A stretch of 64,000 nt of DNA. Source: Pseudomonas sp. TH31. GTDB taxonomy: Bacteria > Pseudomonadota > Gammaproteobacteria > Pseudomonadales > Pseudomonadaceae. How positions within the stretch are numbered: position 1 is the first letter of the stretch; every line of letters begins with the position of its first letter. Where the stretch lies: the NCBI RefSeq assembly GCF_016650815.1, contig NZ_JAEKEZ010000005.1:7501-71500 (forward strand), written 5' to 3'. The notes under the pieces were generated by a model. The model was not told the origin of the DNA and ran no database searches. It worked only from the letters and a program-made list of their open reading frames with translations. Positions 36,296-44,126 of this stretch are shown one piece after another. A program made the position numbers and the translations under genes.

Positions 36296-37487
36296 GGGAA
36301 ATTCTGAAAAAGACTTCCTGATTTGGCAGAATCCCCGGACACAAATCGCCGAGCTTTTCGATGATGAAGCAAATGACATTCGCCGACGCCGAATACGCCG
36401 GTAAGCGCAAGCAGACCCGGAAGGAACTGTTCCTGATCGAGATGGATCGGGTCGTACCCTGGAAGGGTTTGATTGCCCTGATCGAACCCCATTACCCGAA
36501 GGGCGAAGGTGGTCGTCCGGCCTATCCGTTGATGGCGATGCTGCGGGTTCATCTCATGCAGAACTGGTTTGGTTACAGTGATCCGGCGATGGAAGAGGCG
36601 CTGTACGAGACGACGATCTTGCGCCAGTTTTCCGGCCTGAGCTTGGAGCGAATCCCAGACGAAACTACCGTTCTCAACTTCCGTCGCCTGCTGGAAAAAC
36701 ATGAGTTGGCCACTGGCATTCTCGGCGTGATCAATGGCTATCTGGGCGAACGTGGCTTGTCACTGCGACAAGGCACCATCGTCGATGCCACGCTGATTCA
36801 TGCGCCCACCTCGACCAAGAACAAGGACAGTAAACGCGACCCGGAAATGCACCAAACGAAGAAGGGCAACCAGTATTACTTCGGTGCCAAAGCGCACATT
36901 GGTGTCGACGATGACTCGGGGCTGGTGCACAGCGTGGTGGTCACTGCGGCCAACGTGGCGGACGTGACCCAAATCGACAAACTGCTACACGGTGCTGAGA
37001 ACGTGGTCTGCGCCGATGCAGGCTATACCGGTGTCGAGAAGCGCAAAGAGCATGCTGGACGCCACGCCATCTGGCAGGTTGCAGCCCGGCGCAGCACCTA
37101 CAAGAAGCACGGAAAACGCAGCGTGTTGTACAAAGCGATACGCAAGATCGAGAGAGCCAAGGCTCAGGTTCGCTCCAAGGTTGAGCATCCATTTCGGGTG
37201 ATCAAGCGTCAGTTTGGTTATACGAAAGTGCGCTTCCGAGGCTTGGTGAAAAACACTTCTCAGATGGTGACGTTGTTCGCCCTGTCGAACCTGTGGATGG
37301 CACGTCGACATTTGCTCTCCGGCGCGGGAGAGGTGCGTCCGTAATGAGGGAAATAGCTGCTGCAAGGCGCTTGCTGCGGAAAAAATGGATGAAATAAGCG
37401 GCAGACTTGATCGATTTTGAACGGCTTCCGTTTTTTGAAACCGCTATGGCTCAGCAGTCGAAAAATAGCTGCCTACTTCAGACCATC
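36296..37487 (+). mobile_element. IS5-family insertion sequence
   Basis: A 1192-bp element (IS5 is about 1.2 kb) flanked by the 4-bp duplication CTAA at 36292-36295 and 37488-37491, matching the YTAR target of IS5-group elements. Ends show imperfect inverted similarity around TTCTGAA/TCTGAAG. Encodes one transposase. It is inserted 17 bp beyond palindrome site 3 of fimA, so it may have separated upstream control sequence. Boundaries are inferred from the duplication. Confidence 0.7.
36361..37344 (+). CDS. IS5 transposase
   Basis: 327-aa DDE transposase. N-terminal DUF772-type part (GRPAYPLMAMLRVHLMQNWF, RIPDETTVLNFRRLLEK) and DDE domain with Asp in GTIVDATLIHAPTS, Asp in VVCADAGYTGVEKR and Glu in RSKVEHPFRVIKRQFGY, which is the IS5 YREK-like region. 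Apparently intact. Confidence 0.9.
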   Translation: MMKQMTFADAEYAGKRKQTRKELFLIEMDRVVPWKGLIALIEPHYPKGEGGRPAYPLMAMLRVHLMQNWFGYSDPAMEEALYETTILRQFSGLSLERIPDETTVLNFRRLLEKHELATGILGVINGYLGERGLSLRQGTIVDATLIHAPTSTKNKDSKRDPEMHQTKKGNQYYFGAKAHIGVDDDSGLVHSVVVTAANVADVTQIDKLLHGAENVVCADAGYTGVEKRKEHAGRHAIWQVAARRSTYKKHGKRSVLYKAIRKIERAKAQVRSKVEHPFRVIKRQFGYTKVRFRGLVKNTSQMVTLFALSNLWMARRHLLSGAGEVRP

Positions 37488-37639
37488 CTAAGGTGTATTG
37501 AATATTTTTGCGCTGAGTTTCGAATTCGAAGTCAAGGCCATCGAGCAGCACCCGAGATTGATTTGAGACTCGTCCTATATCGACGGTAATCGTTCCTAAT
37601 CAAAGATCTCCGCAAATTCACACGTACTGGTGGGAGTCG

Positions 37640-37942
37640 ATGAAAAGCGCGCGGCTTACATTCGTCCTGGGCGGCTCTCGCGGACTTGGTACGGCGATTG
37701 TCCAATACCTTGCTGACGAAGGCGCAGACGATGAGCCCGCTCAGGTGTTTCACCGACGGGAACGCGTCATGATCAGTGGCTTGCTTCAGTTGGCGGAACG
37801 CCCTATTCGCGGAGTCATGACCCCTCGCGCAGAGACTGATCATATCGACCTGGCGGACTCACTAGAGGCCGTTCTCACCGCACTGATGCGCTCGCCAATC
37901 AGAGCGGGGTATGTCGATGAGCCACTTTTTTGGTCGAACTGA
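37640..37942 (+). pseudogene. Mosaic pseudogene: SDR start joined to a CBS-protein fragment
   Basis: The 100-codon frame starts like a short-chain dehydrogenase (SARLTFVLGGSRGLGTAIVQ) and after about residue 28 switches to [18 protein letters not shown] and [18 protein letters not shown]. The second part is a diverged copy of the CBS-domain gene at 40894-41110 (roughly 85-90 % identical by eye), with an internal 18-bp deletion. It ends in a premature stop. A product of recombination between unrelated genes; no function expected. Confidence 0.7.
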
Positions 37943-38560
37943 GCGCAGTTGAACTTCAGGGGCTCGAACGCAGAATTGCCTTGCGCATAGACAATGACCA
38001 TGTAGACCAGTTGATCGTTGCGCTATATCCACAAAAGCGCATTAGGATCGTCCACGACCACTGAACTCTGGGAGTTGATCGTCGATAGTCGCGCCGCTAC
38101 CACTTGGTTCCCCGTTGTCATACACATTGAAGGACGTGGAAGGCTCCCCTCGATTATTGAAAGTCGGCCGGGCATCGTCGGTGATGTCACCGTTCAGATG
38201 ACACACACACTGGAGATATAATCGATAACGGACTCAATCAAAGACCTGGCTGAATCTGTGCCCCCTATGATCAGTGTGAACGGTTCCGAGTTGACGCCGT
38301 TACCTCTACGATGAACACGTGCTTGCCCTTCACCATCCGCACGCTTGCGCTTTTTGACGTATCAAGCGCACTAGGGCTTTTTGGGGGTATTCATAAAATA
38401 TTATCACCAGCCAATGAGCGGAGATTTATCGTCTACAGCGTCCCCAAAAGAAAACACCATTAATCCCGAAACAATACTCTTGAGAATGTAAGAGCAGTCT
38501 TGAAATACCAAAAAACCAGCGGCATTTTGATATTGCGGTATTGCTGGAATGTTTCCTGCA
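37943..38560. other. Decayed gene fragments
   Basis: No intact gene. The frame at 38018-38221 contains TTELWELIVDSRAATTWFP and a later GIVGDVTVQMTHTLEI, resembling the first half of an SRPBCC/START-like protein with frame damage. A preceding piece (VELQGLERRIALRIDNDHVD) is also protein-like. The whole stretch looks like eroded coding DNA. Confidence 0.4.
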
Positions 38561-38564
38561 TTTC

Positions 38565-39206
38565 TCAGGTTGAAGTGAAAGCTACACCCCTAACGCCTAA
38601 TGTGGTCAAGCATTTGCGGGTGTGTTCGAGAGATACGTGGTGAATGCCTTGCCAGCCAAGAGCGATGGCCGCTTCGACATTGCCAAGAACGTCATCGATA
38701 AATACCACCTGATCCGGCTTTATATCTGGCAGGTGCATACGTATCTGGCCAAAGCTGGTGTTGTAGATCGCCGCGTCCGGCTTGATCTGACTCACCTCGC
38801 CGGACACCACGATATCGCGAAAACAGCTCAGGAAGGGAAAATGCTTGCGGGCATAGGGAAAGGTCTCAGCCGACCAGTTGGACAAGCCGAAGAGCGGCAT
38901 ACGCGCTGCGTGTAGCGCCAGCAAAATTTCCACGCCCCCTGATAACGGCCCCTGCAACATTTCATGCCAGCGATCATAATAAGCCCGGATCAAGGTCTCA
39001 AACTCTGGATGCTGCGCGATGAGACAGCGAGTCGCCTCGGCCAGGGTTCGACCAGCATCCTGCTCAGTGTTCCAGGCCTGAGTACAGATGTTATTCAGGA
39101 ACCACTCACGCTCCAGGTCATCTGCAATCAGTTTGCGGTATAGATGATGAGGGTTCCAATCGAAAAGAACCACGCCAAAATCAAACACTACTGCACGAAT
39201 AGCCAT
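38565..39206 (-). CDS. HAD-superfamily hydrolase (subfamily IA, YihX-like)
   Basis: 213-aa cytoplasmic phosphatase-like enzyme. Motif I is VFDFGVVLFDW with the nucleophilic Asp ~9 (the usual second acidic residue is Gly in this subtype), motif II in LFGLSNWSAETF, Lys in SGEVSQIKPDAAIY and motif III VVFIDDVLGNVEAA. Start ATG 39206 (MAIRAVVF) rather than 39245, which is a non-conserved extension. Substrate unknown. It is flanked by gene remnants and is probably an isolated survivor in this remodelled region. Confidence 0.85.
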   Translation of the reverse strand: MAIRAVVFDFGVVLFDWNPHHLYRKLIADDLEREWFLNNICTQAWNTEQDAGRTLAEATRCLIAQHPEFETLIRAYYDRWHEMLQGPLSGGVEILLALHAARMPLFGLSNWSAETFPYARKHFPFLSCFRDIVVSGEVSQIKPDAAIYNTSFGQIRMHLPDIKPDQVVFIDDVLGNVEAAIALGWQGIHHVSLEHTRKCLTTLGVRGVAFTST

Positions 39207-39399
39207 GGAGAATCCAAATTCAGTGTGTAGAGGATAGATCCACACCCAATTACCTTAACCTGGAATAGGATGTGACGTGACTATGCTTCAGGCTTTGCTA
39301 ATTAAACCACTGGACATACTTAACGCACACATCGCAATACTATTTTTCTGAAACCGCTCAACCCCTTCAAACTCTTAATTAATGACGTTTAGAGAAAAC

Positions 39400-39582
39400 C
39401 TAATTATAACTAATGGTGAATATTGCTGTACTATTTGTAGCTCCCAATGACATCATTCCTTGTCTGCACGTAACGCGCGACCAGCGGAAGGGAGTACGGC
39501 CCGTCGTTAGGCTCCGCGCCTACTAAAATAGACGAGCCGAGGTTTACAGAATTACTTTTTATAAAGAAGAGGCAAACCTCAA
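39400..39582 (-). pseudogene. Remnant of a fimbrial subunit gene (3' end)
   Basis: Minus-strand translation gives KSNSVNLGSSILVGAEPNDG, then SLPLVARYVQTRNDVIG, and after a frame change GATNSTAIFTISYN followed by TAG. These are the last ~60 residues of a FimH/pilin-type domain, ending in the same donor-strand motif as the intact adhesin at 30861. The 5' part is missing. Palindrome site 4 lies upstream on the same strand, suggesting this was a second fimbrial gene under the same control. Confidence 0.65.
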
Positions 39583-39701
39583 AAATGAACACGATTTAAA
39601 TCACAAGTTCATTGCCTTACCCACTGCAAGTAGATTAGTCAATGAAACGGCCTCCATCAAATTCATGGTTAAATTATGCGGCGGAAGAAGCACCGAAAAT
39701 A

Positions 39702-39715
39702 TGAGATTTGTCTCA
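39702..39715 (-). promoter_or_regulatory. Palindrome site 4 (TGAGACAAATCTCA on minus strand)
   Basis: Perfect TGAGA-N4-TCTCA palindrome, about 120 bp upstream of the fimbrial remnant on the minus strand and followed by ATATTTT. Confidence 0.6.
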
Positions 39716-40064
39716 ATTCACTCAAACGTGACTAACTTTGTAAAAAGCACACCTGAGTGAGGTCGGTGCCTTGTCGGCGAAAAGCCAAGCACCTGTAGAT
39801 ACCAATTACATGACATCAGTCGTTGGACAATGCGTTTGTAGCCGTTTCACTGGAATTTTCGGCGATTCCGGCTAGCCTCAACGCATGTAGAGCGTCAGCA
39901 CACTTCCGCCAGCAGCGCCTGCAGCAATCGAACTTCAAGAGCCTGAAGATAAGCCAGCACCGTCTAGACCTGCTGGCGATTTGCGCAGCAAATATGTTCC
40001 ACCGAGCAGTAGTTTGTGATGCAATCCACTCCGTCACTAACCCAATAAGAAACTGAATACCCCT

Positions 40065-40850
40065 ATGGAATGGATTGCTGATCCCACGGCATGGCTTGGC
40101 CTGCTGACCCTGATTGTGCTCGAGTTGGTACTGGGTATTGATAACCTTGTGTTCATTGCAATTCTGGCTGACAAGCTACCGCCAGAGCAGCGAGACCGTG
40201 CTCGCCTGATTGGTCTATCCCTCGCGTTGTTAATGCGTCTTGGCTTACTGGCCAGCGTTTCCTGGATGGTCACGCTTACCGAACCGTTGTTCGAGGTCTT
40301 CGACAAGACCTTCTCCGGCAGAGACTTGATCATGCTGTTTGGTGGCGTGTTCCTGCTGTTCAAGGCAACGATGGAGTTGCATGAGCGACTTGAAGGGCAT
40401 GTAGCAGCACGCACGGGGAACGTGGCCTATGCGATGTTCTGGCCTATCGTTGTGCAAATTGTAGTGTTGGACGCCGTCTTTTCTTTGGATGCTGTGATCA
40501 CTGCCGTGGGCATGGTGGAACACCTGTCGGTAATGGTGATCGCCGTGATTTTCTCCGTCGGCTTAATGATCATTGCAAGTAAGCCACTGACTAAGTTTGT
40601 CAACGAGCGCCCTACCGTCATCATGCTCTGCCTGGGTTTTCTGATGATGATCGGCTTTAGCCTCACGGCGGAGGGACTGGGCTTCCACATCCCTAAAGGC
40701 TATCTCTACGCAGCGATTGGCTTCTCGATTCTGATAGAGCTCTTCAACCAAGTGGCGCGCGCTCGTCGCAAGAAGAGCTTGCAAGGTGACAGCCCACTAC
40801 GTGAGCGTACTGCGCACGCCGTCTTGCGCTTGCTGGGCGGCAAAAAATGA
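40065..40850 (+). CDS. TerC-domain membrane protein (N-terminal half of YegH-like protein)
   Basis: 261-aa inner-membrane protein of the TerC family with seven or so helices and the intramembrane acidic motifs [13 protein letters not shown] and [17 protein letters not shown] that bind metal in TerC proteins, which are implicated in Mn2+ or general metal export. In relatives it is fused to CBS and CorC/HlyC domains. Here the frame ends at TGA 40848-40850 after GGKK in an A6 run; the second half begins at the overlapping ATG 40847. Confidence 0.85.
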   Translation: MEWIADPTAWLGLLTLIVLELVLGIDNLVFIAILADKLPPEQRDRARLIGLSLALLMRLGLLASVSWMVTLTEPLFEVFDKTFSGRDLIMLFGGVFLLFKATMELHERLEGHVAARTGNVAYAMFWPIVVQIVVLDAVFSLDAVITAVGMVEHLSVMVIAVIFSVGLMIIASKPLTKFVNERPTVIMLCLGFLMMIGFSLTAEGLGFHIPKGYLYAAIGFSILIELFNQVARARRKKSLQGDSPLRERTAHAVLRLLGGKK

Positions 40851-41611
40851 ACGCCGATGTGGTCGGTGAAGAAATTGCAGACATGCTGTCGGACGACGAG
40901 CCCGCGCAGGTGTTTGACCGACGCGAACGCGTCATGATCAGCGGCGTGCTTCAGTTGGCGGAACGCCCTATTCGTGGAGTCATGACCCCTCGCACAGAGA
41001 TTGATCATATTGACCTGGCGGAATCACCGGAAGCTATTAGCACTGCACTGATGCACTCACCCTATTCCAGGCTGCCATTGATCAGAGCCGGGCACGTTGA
41101 TGAGCCACTGGGGTTCGTTCATAAGAAGGAACTCCTCAAAGAGCTGTTGGCAGGCAATCAACCAAACCTCGAAGCCATGGCCCGCACGGCGCTCAATTTG
41201 CTGGACAATTTCTCGATTCTCAATGCTTTGGAACAGATGCGAAAAGAGTCGACGCACATCGCTTTCGTGGTGAATGAGTTCGGTGACTTCGTCGGGCTTC
41301 TCACCATGACCGACATCCTGGAATCCATCGCAGGCGAGCTTCCGGATGCCAGTGAAATTGAAGGCCCAAATATCGTCGCCACTGATGAAGGCTTTCTCGT
41401 GAGTGGTGCGTTAAATCTCAGCCAGATTCGCGAGTACATCGGTTTCCAGGCTAAAGCCACTAATGACTATCAGACACTCGCCGGACTGGTCATGAGCTTG
41501 CTGGATCGTTTACCCGTCATTGGGGACAAATTGAATTGGCAGGAATGGACAATGACTATTGTCGAGGTGGAAGAGAGACGTGTGACCAGGGTGCTGGTGA
41601 GTAAGGAATGA
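40847..41611 (+). CDS. CBS-pair / CorC_HlyC protein (C-terminal half of YegH-like protein)
   Basis: 254 aa. Leader [20 protein letters not shown], two CBS domains ([36 protein letters not shown]) and a C-terminal transporter-associated CorC/HlyC domain ([37 protein letters not shown]). It normally forms the cytoplasmic part of TerC-CBS fusion proteins and senses adenine nucleotides. One extra A in the run 40842-40847 would fuse it to the TerC part ([13 protein letters not shown]). Otherwise the ATGA overlap couples translation. Followed by a strong terminator. Confidence 0.85.
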   Translation: MNADVVGEEIADMLSDDEPAQVFDRRERVMISGVLQLAERPIRGVMTPRTEIDHIDLAESPEAISTALMHSPYSRLPLIRAGHVDEPLGFVHKKELLKELLAGNQPNLEAMARTALNLLDNFSILNALEQMRKESTHIAFVVNEFGDFVGLLTMTDILESIAGELPDASEIEGPNIVATDEGFLVSGALNLSQIREYIGFQAKATNDYQTLAGLVMSLLDRLPVIGDKLNWQEWTMTIVEVEERRVTRVLVSKE

Positions 41612-41621
41612 TCTGAGCATA

Positions 41622-41653
41622 GGAAACAAGGCCGCATTGCGGCCTTGTTTTCC
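41622..41653 (+). terminator. Rho-independent terminator after terC/CBS genes
   Basis: GGAAACAAGGCCGC / GCGGCCTTGTTTTCC: a ~13-bp stem with ATT loop, the 3' side ending in TTTTCC. Located 11 bp after the stop codon. Confidence 0.85.
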
Positions 41654-42023
41654 TTCAGGGAAGCCCGAGTGCACAAATCCTGATACGAGGCTATGTTCCC
41701 GTCTCTAGAGCACCTGCGCAGCTAGTCGATGCCATGCTGGTAGCGGCAGCGGAGTCGGCGGTAAGAGCCGAAATAAAAAACGCATGCCTACGCTCATTTC
41801 AGATCTGCTGATTAACTACACGCCTTCAGACTTTACGTAGCATCGCAGCCTTCAAAACGGCGTACGCGTTTTCACACCGCCTAGGACGTTCTCTGCCGGT
41901 CGTCACTACCGCACGTTCTTTTCAGGTCGGATCGAAACGACTGGTTAGCAGCAATGCATCTGGATGGTCAGCCCCTGCAATTACGTACCATTTTAGGTGT
42001 TACCGCTGGACGGATGTGCTGTT
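41654..42023. other. Gene-free stretch
   Basis: 370 bp with no convincing coding frame, RNA or repeat; probably eroded sequence. Confidence 0.5.
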
Positions 42024-42037
42024 TGAGACATTTCTCA
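42024..42037 (+). promoter_or_regulatory. Palindrome site 5 (TGAGACATTTCTCA)
   Basis: Perfect TGAGA-N4-TCTCA palindrome followed by a TATAAA-like element; begins 75 nt before the ATG of the secreted protein gene. Confidence 0.65.
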
Positions 42038-42098
42038 TATAAAAGTATTTGAGTGACTGGTAAATAAGCTTCCTCAGTTTTTTATAGCGAGACTCTCA

Positions 42099-42611
42099 AT
42101 GAGCAAAATTATTGTTCGGAGCTTCTTTTTATCGAATTTAATTTTACTTCCGTGCATGGCCGACAGCACCGACTCTTTAAACTCTGTAAAAAAACCATTG
42201 GCAGATGCTAACAGCATCGAATCTTGCCCATCCCCATTAGACATTGAAAACAAAAAAGGAATATTTACTGCTCCAGCGAAGGAGCATCCTGCAGGATGGA
42301 TAGGCGCACTAATTGATAGTGAATATGACTATGCAGTAAAGTTTGAAAAGGCTTATTTTTTTGTATTGAGAAGAAAGATTGAAAAGCACCTAGGCTTTCT
42401 AGACAAATGTACATATACAACTTTCTCCGGAAAAAGCCTGGAGTTGCGGCTTGCCCATGGCAGGTTAGATAATAAATTCATGAGCGTCGAAGGCACCTCA
42501 TGGAAACCTTCACGAGACATTTCCTCCTCTCTAGCCCTTGAGTGTACTGATCAGTTTCGAGATGCATGCAAATTCTCACTGAAGCCTAACTATTCAATTT
42601 CTAATCTATAA
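42099..42611 (+). CDS. Small secreted protein, DUF3757-like
   Basis: 170-aa exported protein: signal peptide IIVRSFFLSNLILLPCMA, then SIESCPSPLDIENKKGIFTA, GWIGALIDSEYDYAVKFEKA and a C-terminal CTYTTFSGKSLELRL. The CPS..I....G..TA opening and the CTY segment recall DUF3757, a Pseudomonas family of small secreted proteins of unknown role. AT-rich codon use differs from the core. Its spacing to palindrome site 5 matches site 1, suggesting co-regulation with the Roc-like genes. Confidence 0.65.
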   Translation: MSKIIVRSFFLSNLILLPCMADSTDSLNSVKKPLADANSIESCPSPLDIENKKGIFTAPAKEHPAGWIGALIDSEYDYAVKFEKAYFFVLRRKIEKHLGFLDKCTYTTFSGKSLELRLAHGRLDNKFMSVEGTSWKPSRDISSSLALECTDQFRDACKFSLKPNYSISNL

Positions 42612-42855
42612 ACTTCGCGACAAAAAAATTAGCATAAAGATAGTCCATAGATCTATTTTTAGGCCGCCTGAAGATTGGGATATGTTAGCCGATGGTGTGC
42701 GTGTATGTAAGCGCGAAACTGTAAAATCAAACGTACAAGATTCGACTGCGAGCTTCGCTAAACTTTTCCGCCATTATGCTTGATGCGAGCAAGGGCCACC
42801 GCTGTTGTGTGGATTGGGATGACTCAAGTAGGTCGACTCGATTTTCAGTGGCTTT

Positions 42856-42869
42856 TGAGACAGATCTTA
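42856..42869 (+). promoter_or_regulatory. Palindrome site 6 (TGAGACAGATCTTA)
   Basis: Identical to site 1. It lies 23 bp before an IS630 insertion. With the IS removed it would begin 80 nt before the autotransporter ATG. Confidence 0.65.
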
Positions 42870-42894
42870 TAGCTACTGCGATTTATCACCACTA

Positions 42895-44083
42895 GTGGAC
42901 TGAGCGGTTAATTCATTTATTTATTTATTTATTGGTAACGATATACTGTGCGTCCAATGTCATGGATTGGTTATGCGCATGGCCCGACCGACTTCCCCCT
43001 TCGCTTTAACGCCTTCTGATCTCATCGCCCTGCAAAGTTGGTTGCGTATGAGTACGCTGGAACAGAGCCTCGCCCAGCGAGCGCGCATCCTACTTCTACT
43101 GGCTGATGGATTGACGCCCAAGGCCATCAGCGAGCAGTTGCAGGTCACGCCGCCGACAGTATTCAAGTGGCGAAAACGTTATCTGGAGGCGGGAATCGAA
43201 GGGTTGAGCGATCTGCCGCGCAGCGGCCAGCCACTCAAACTTGGGCCCGAAAAAATCAACGAAATCCTGACACTGACTACCCGGCGTGTCCCCCAGGAAG
43301 CCACTCACTGGAGCGTTCGTTTGATGGCCAAGTATGCGCGGGTCACCACGTGGCAGGTTCGGCAAGTCTGGGCCGCTTCCGACCTCAAACCCCATCGTCT
43401 GAAGACCTTCAAAATCAGCAACGATCCTCATTTCGCCGACAAGGTAGTCGACGTAGTCGGGCTCTATCTGAACCCACCGGATAACGCCCTGGTGTTGTCG
43501 GTTGACGAGAAAACCCAGATCCAGGCGCTGGATCGCACCCAACCGATGCTGCCGCTACGCCCAGGCCAAGTTGAGCGTCGGACGCATGATTACAAGCGCC
43601 ATGGCACGGCGAGTCTGTACGCGGCTTTCGACATCATGACCGGCCAAGTAATCGGACGGATTACCCAGCGCCATCGAGCCAAGGAGTTTCTGGCTTTTCT
43701 GCAACAGATTGAACGCAGCACGCCAGCCGGACTGGATCTGCATGTGATTCTAGATAACAGTTCGACCCACAAAACGGCTGCAATCAAGCAGTGGCTGGAA
43801 AAGCATCCGCGTTTCAAATTGCACTTCACACCGACCAGCGCGTCTTGGCTGAACGCCGTGGAAGGCTGGTTTGCACAGCTGGAAAGACGAGCGTTGTACC
43901 GAGCCGCCTTCACCAGCGTCGCCGACCTGAAGGCGGCTATCCGCCAATTTATCGAGGCTCACAATGAGCATTCAGCCAAGCCGTTCAAGTGGAATAAAAC
44001 GGCTGAGGCCATCATTAGCTCGGTACATAAGGCGAAGCTGAGCGTGATAAAAAATAAATTAATGGATTAACCGCTCAGGCCAC
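42895..44083 (+). mobile_element. IS630-family insertion sequence
   Basis: 1189-bp element between TA dinucleotides (42893-42894 and 44084-44085), the IS630/Tc1 target duplication. Inverted ends: GTGGACTGAGCGGTTAAT at the left and ATTAACCGCTCAGGCCAC at the right. It has landed between a palindrome site and the autotransporter gene. Confidence 0.85.
42973..44070 (+). CDS. IS630-family transposase
   Basis: 365-aa transposase: N-terminal HTH region (AISEQLQVTPPTVFKWRKRY, GIEGLSDLPRSGQP) and DDE domain with Asp in LVLSVDEKTQIQALDR, Asp in LHVILDNSSTHKT and Glu in SWLNAVEGWFAQLERR. Apparently intact. ATG 42973 is used; the frame opens at a TTG 6 nt earlier. Confidence 0.9.
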   Translation: MRMARPTSPFALTPSDLIALQSWLRMSTLEQSLAQRARILLLLADGLTPKAISEQLQVTPPTVFKWRKRYLEAGIEGLSDLPRSGQPLKLGPEKINEILTLTTRRVPQEATHWSVRLMAKYARVTTWQVRQVWAASDLKPHRLKTFKISNDPHFADKVVDVVGLYLNPPDNALVLSVDEKTQIQALDRTQPMLPLRPGQVERRTHDYKRHGTASLYAAFDIMTGQVIGRITQRHRAKEFLAFLQQIERSTPAGLDLHVILDNSSTHKTAAIKQWLEKHPRFKLHFTPTSASWLNAVEGWFAQLERRALYRAAFTSVADLKAAIRQFIEAHNEHSAKPFKWNKTAEAIISSVHKAKLSVIKNKLMD

Positions 44084-44126
44084 TAGATTTCGGTCTTCAA
44101 ATCTACCACCTAGTGGAAACTTATAA

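Noticed and set aside
39816-40037. Minus-strand 73-codon frame upstream of terC
   Set aside because: Cys/Arg/Trp-rich and without RBS or recognisable domain; likely chance.
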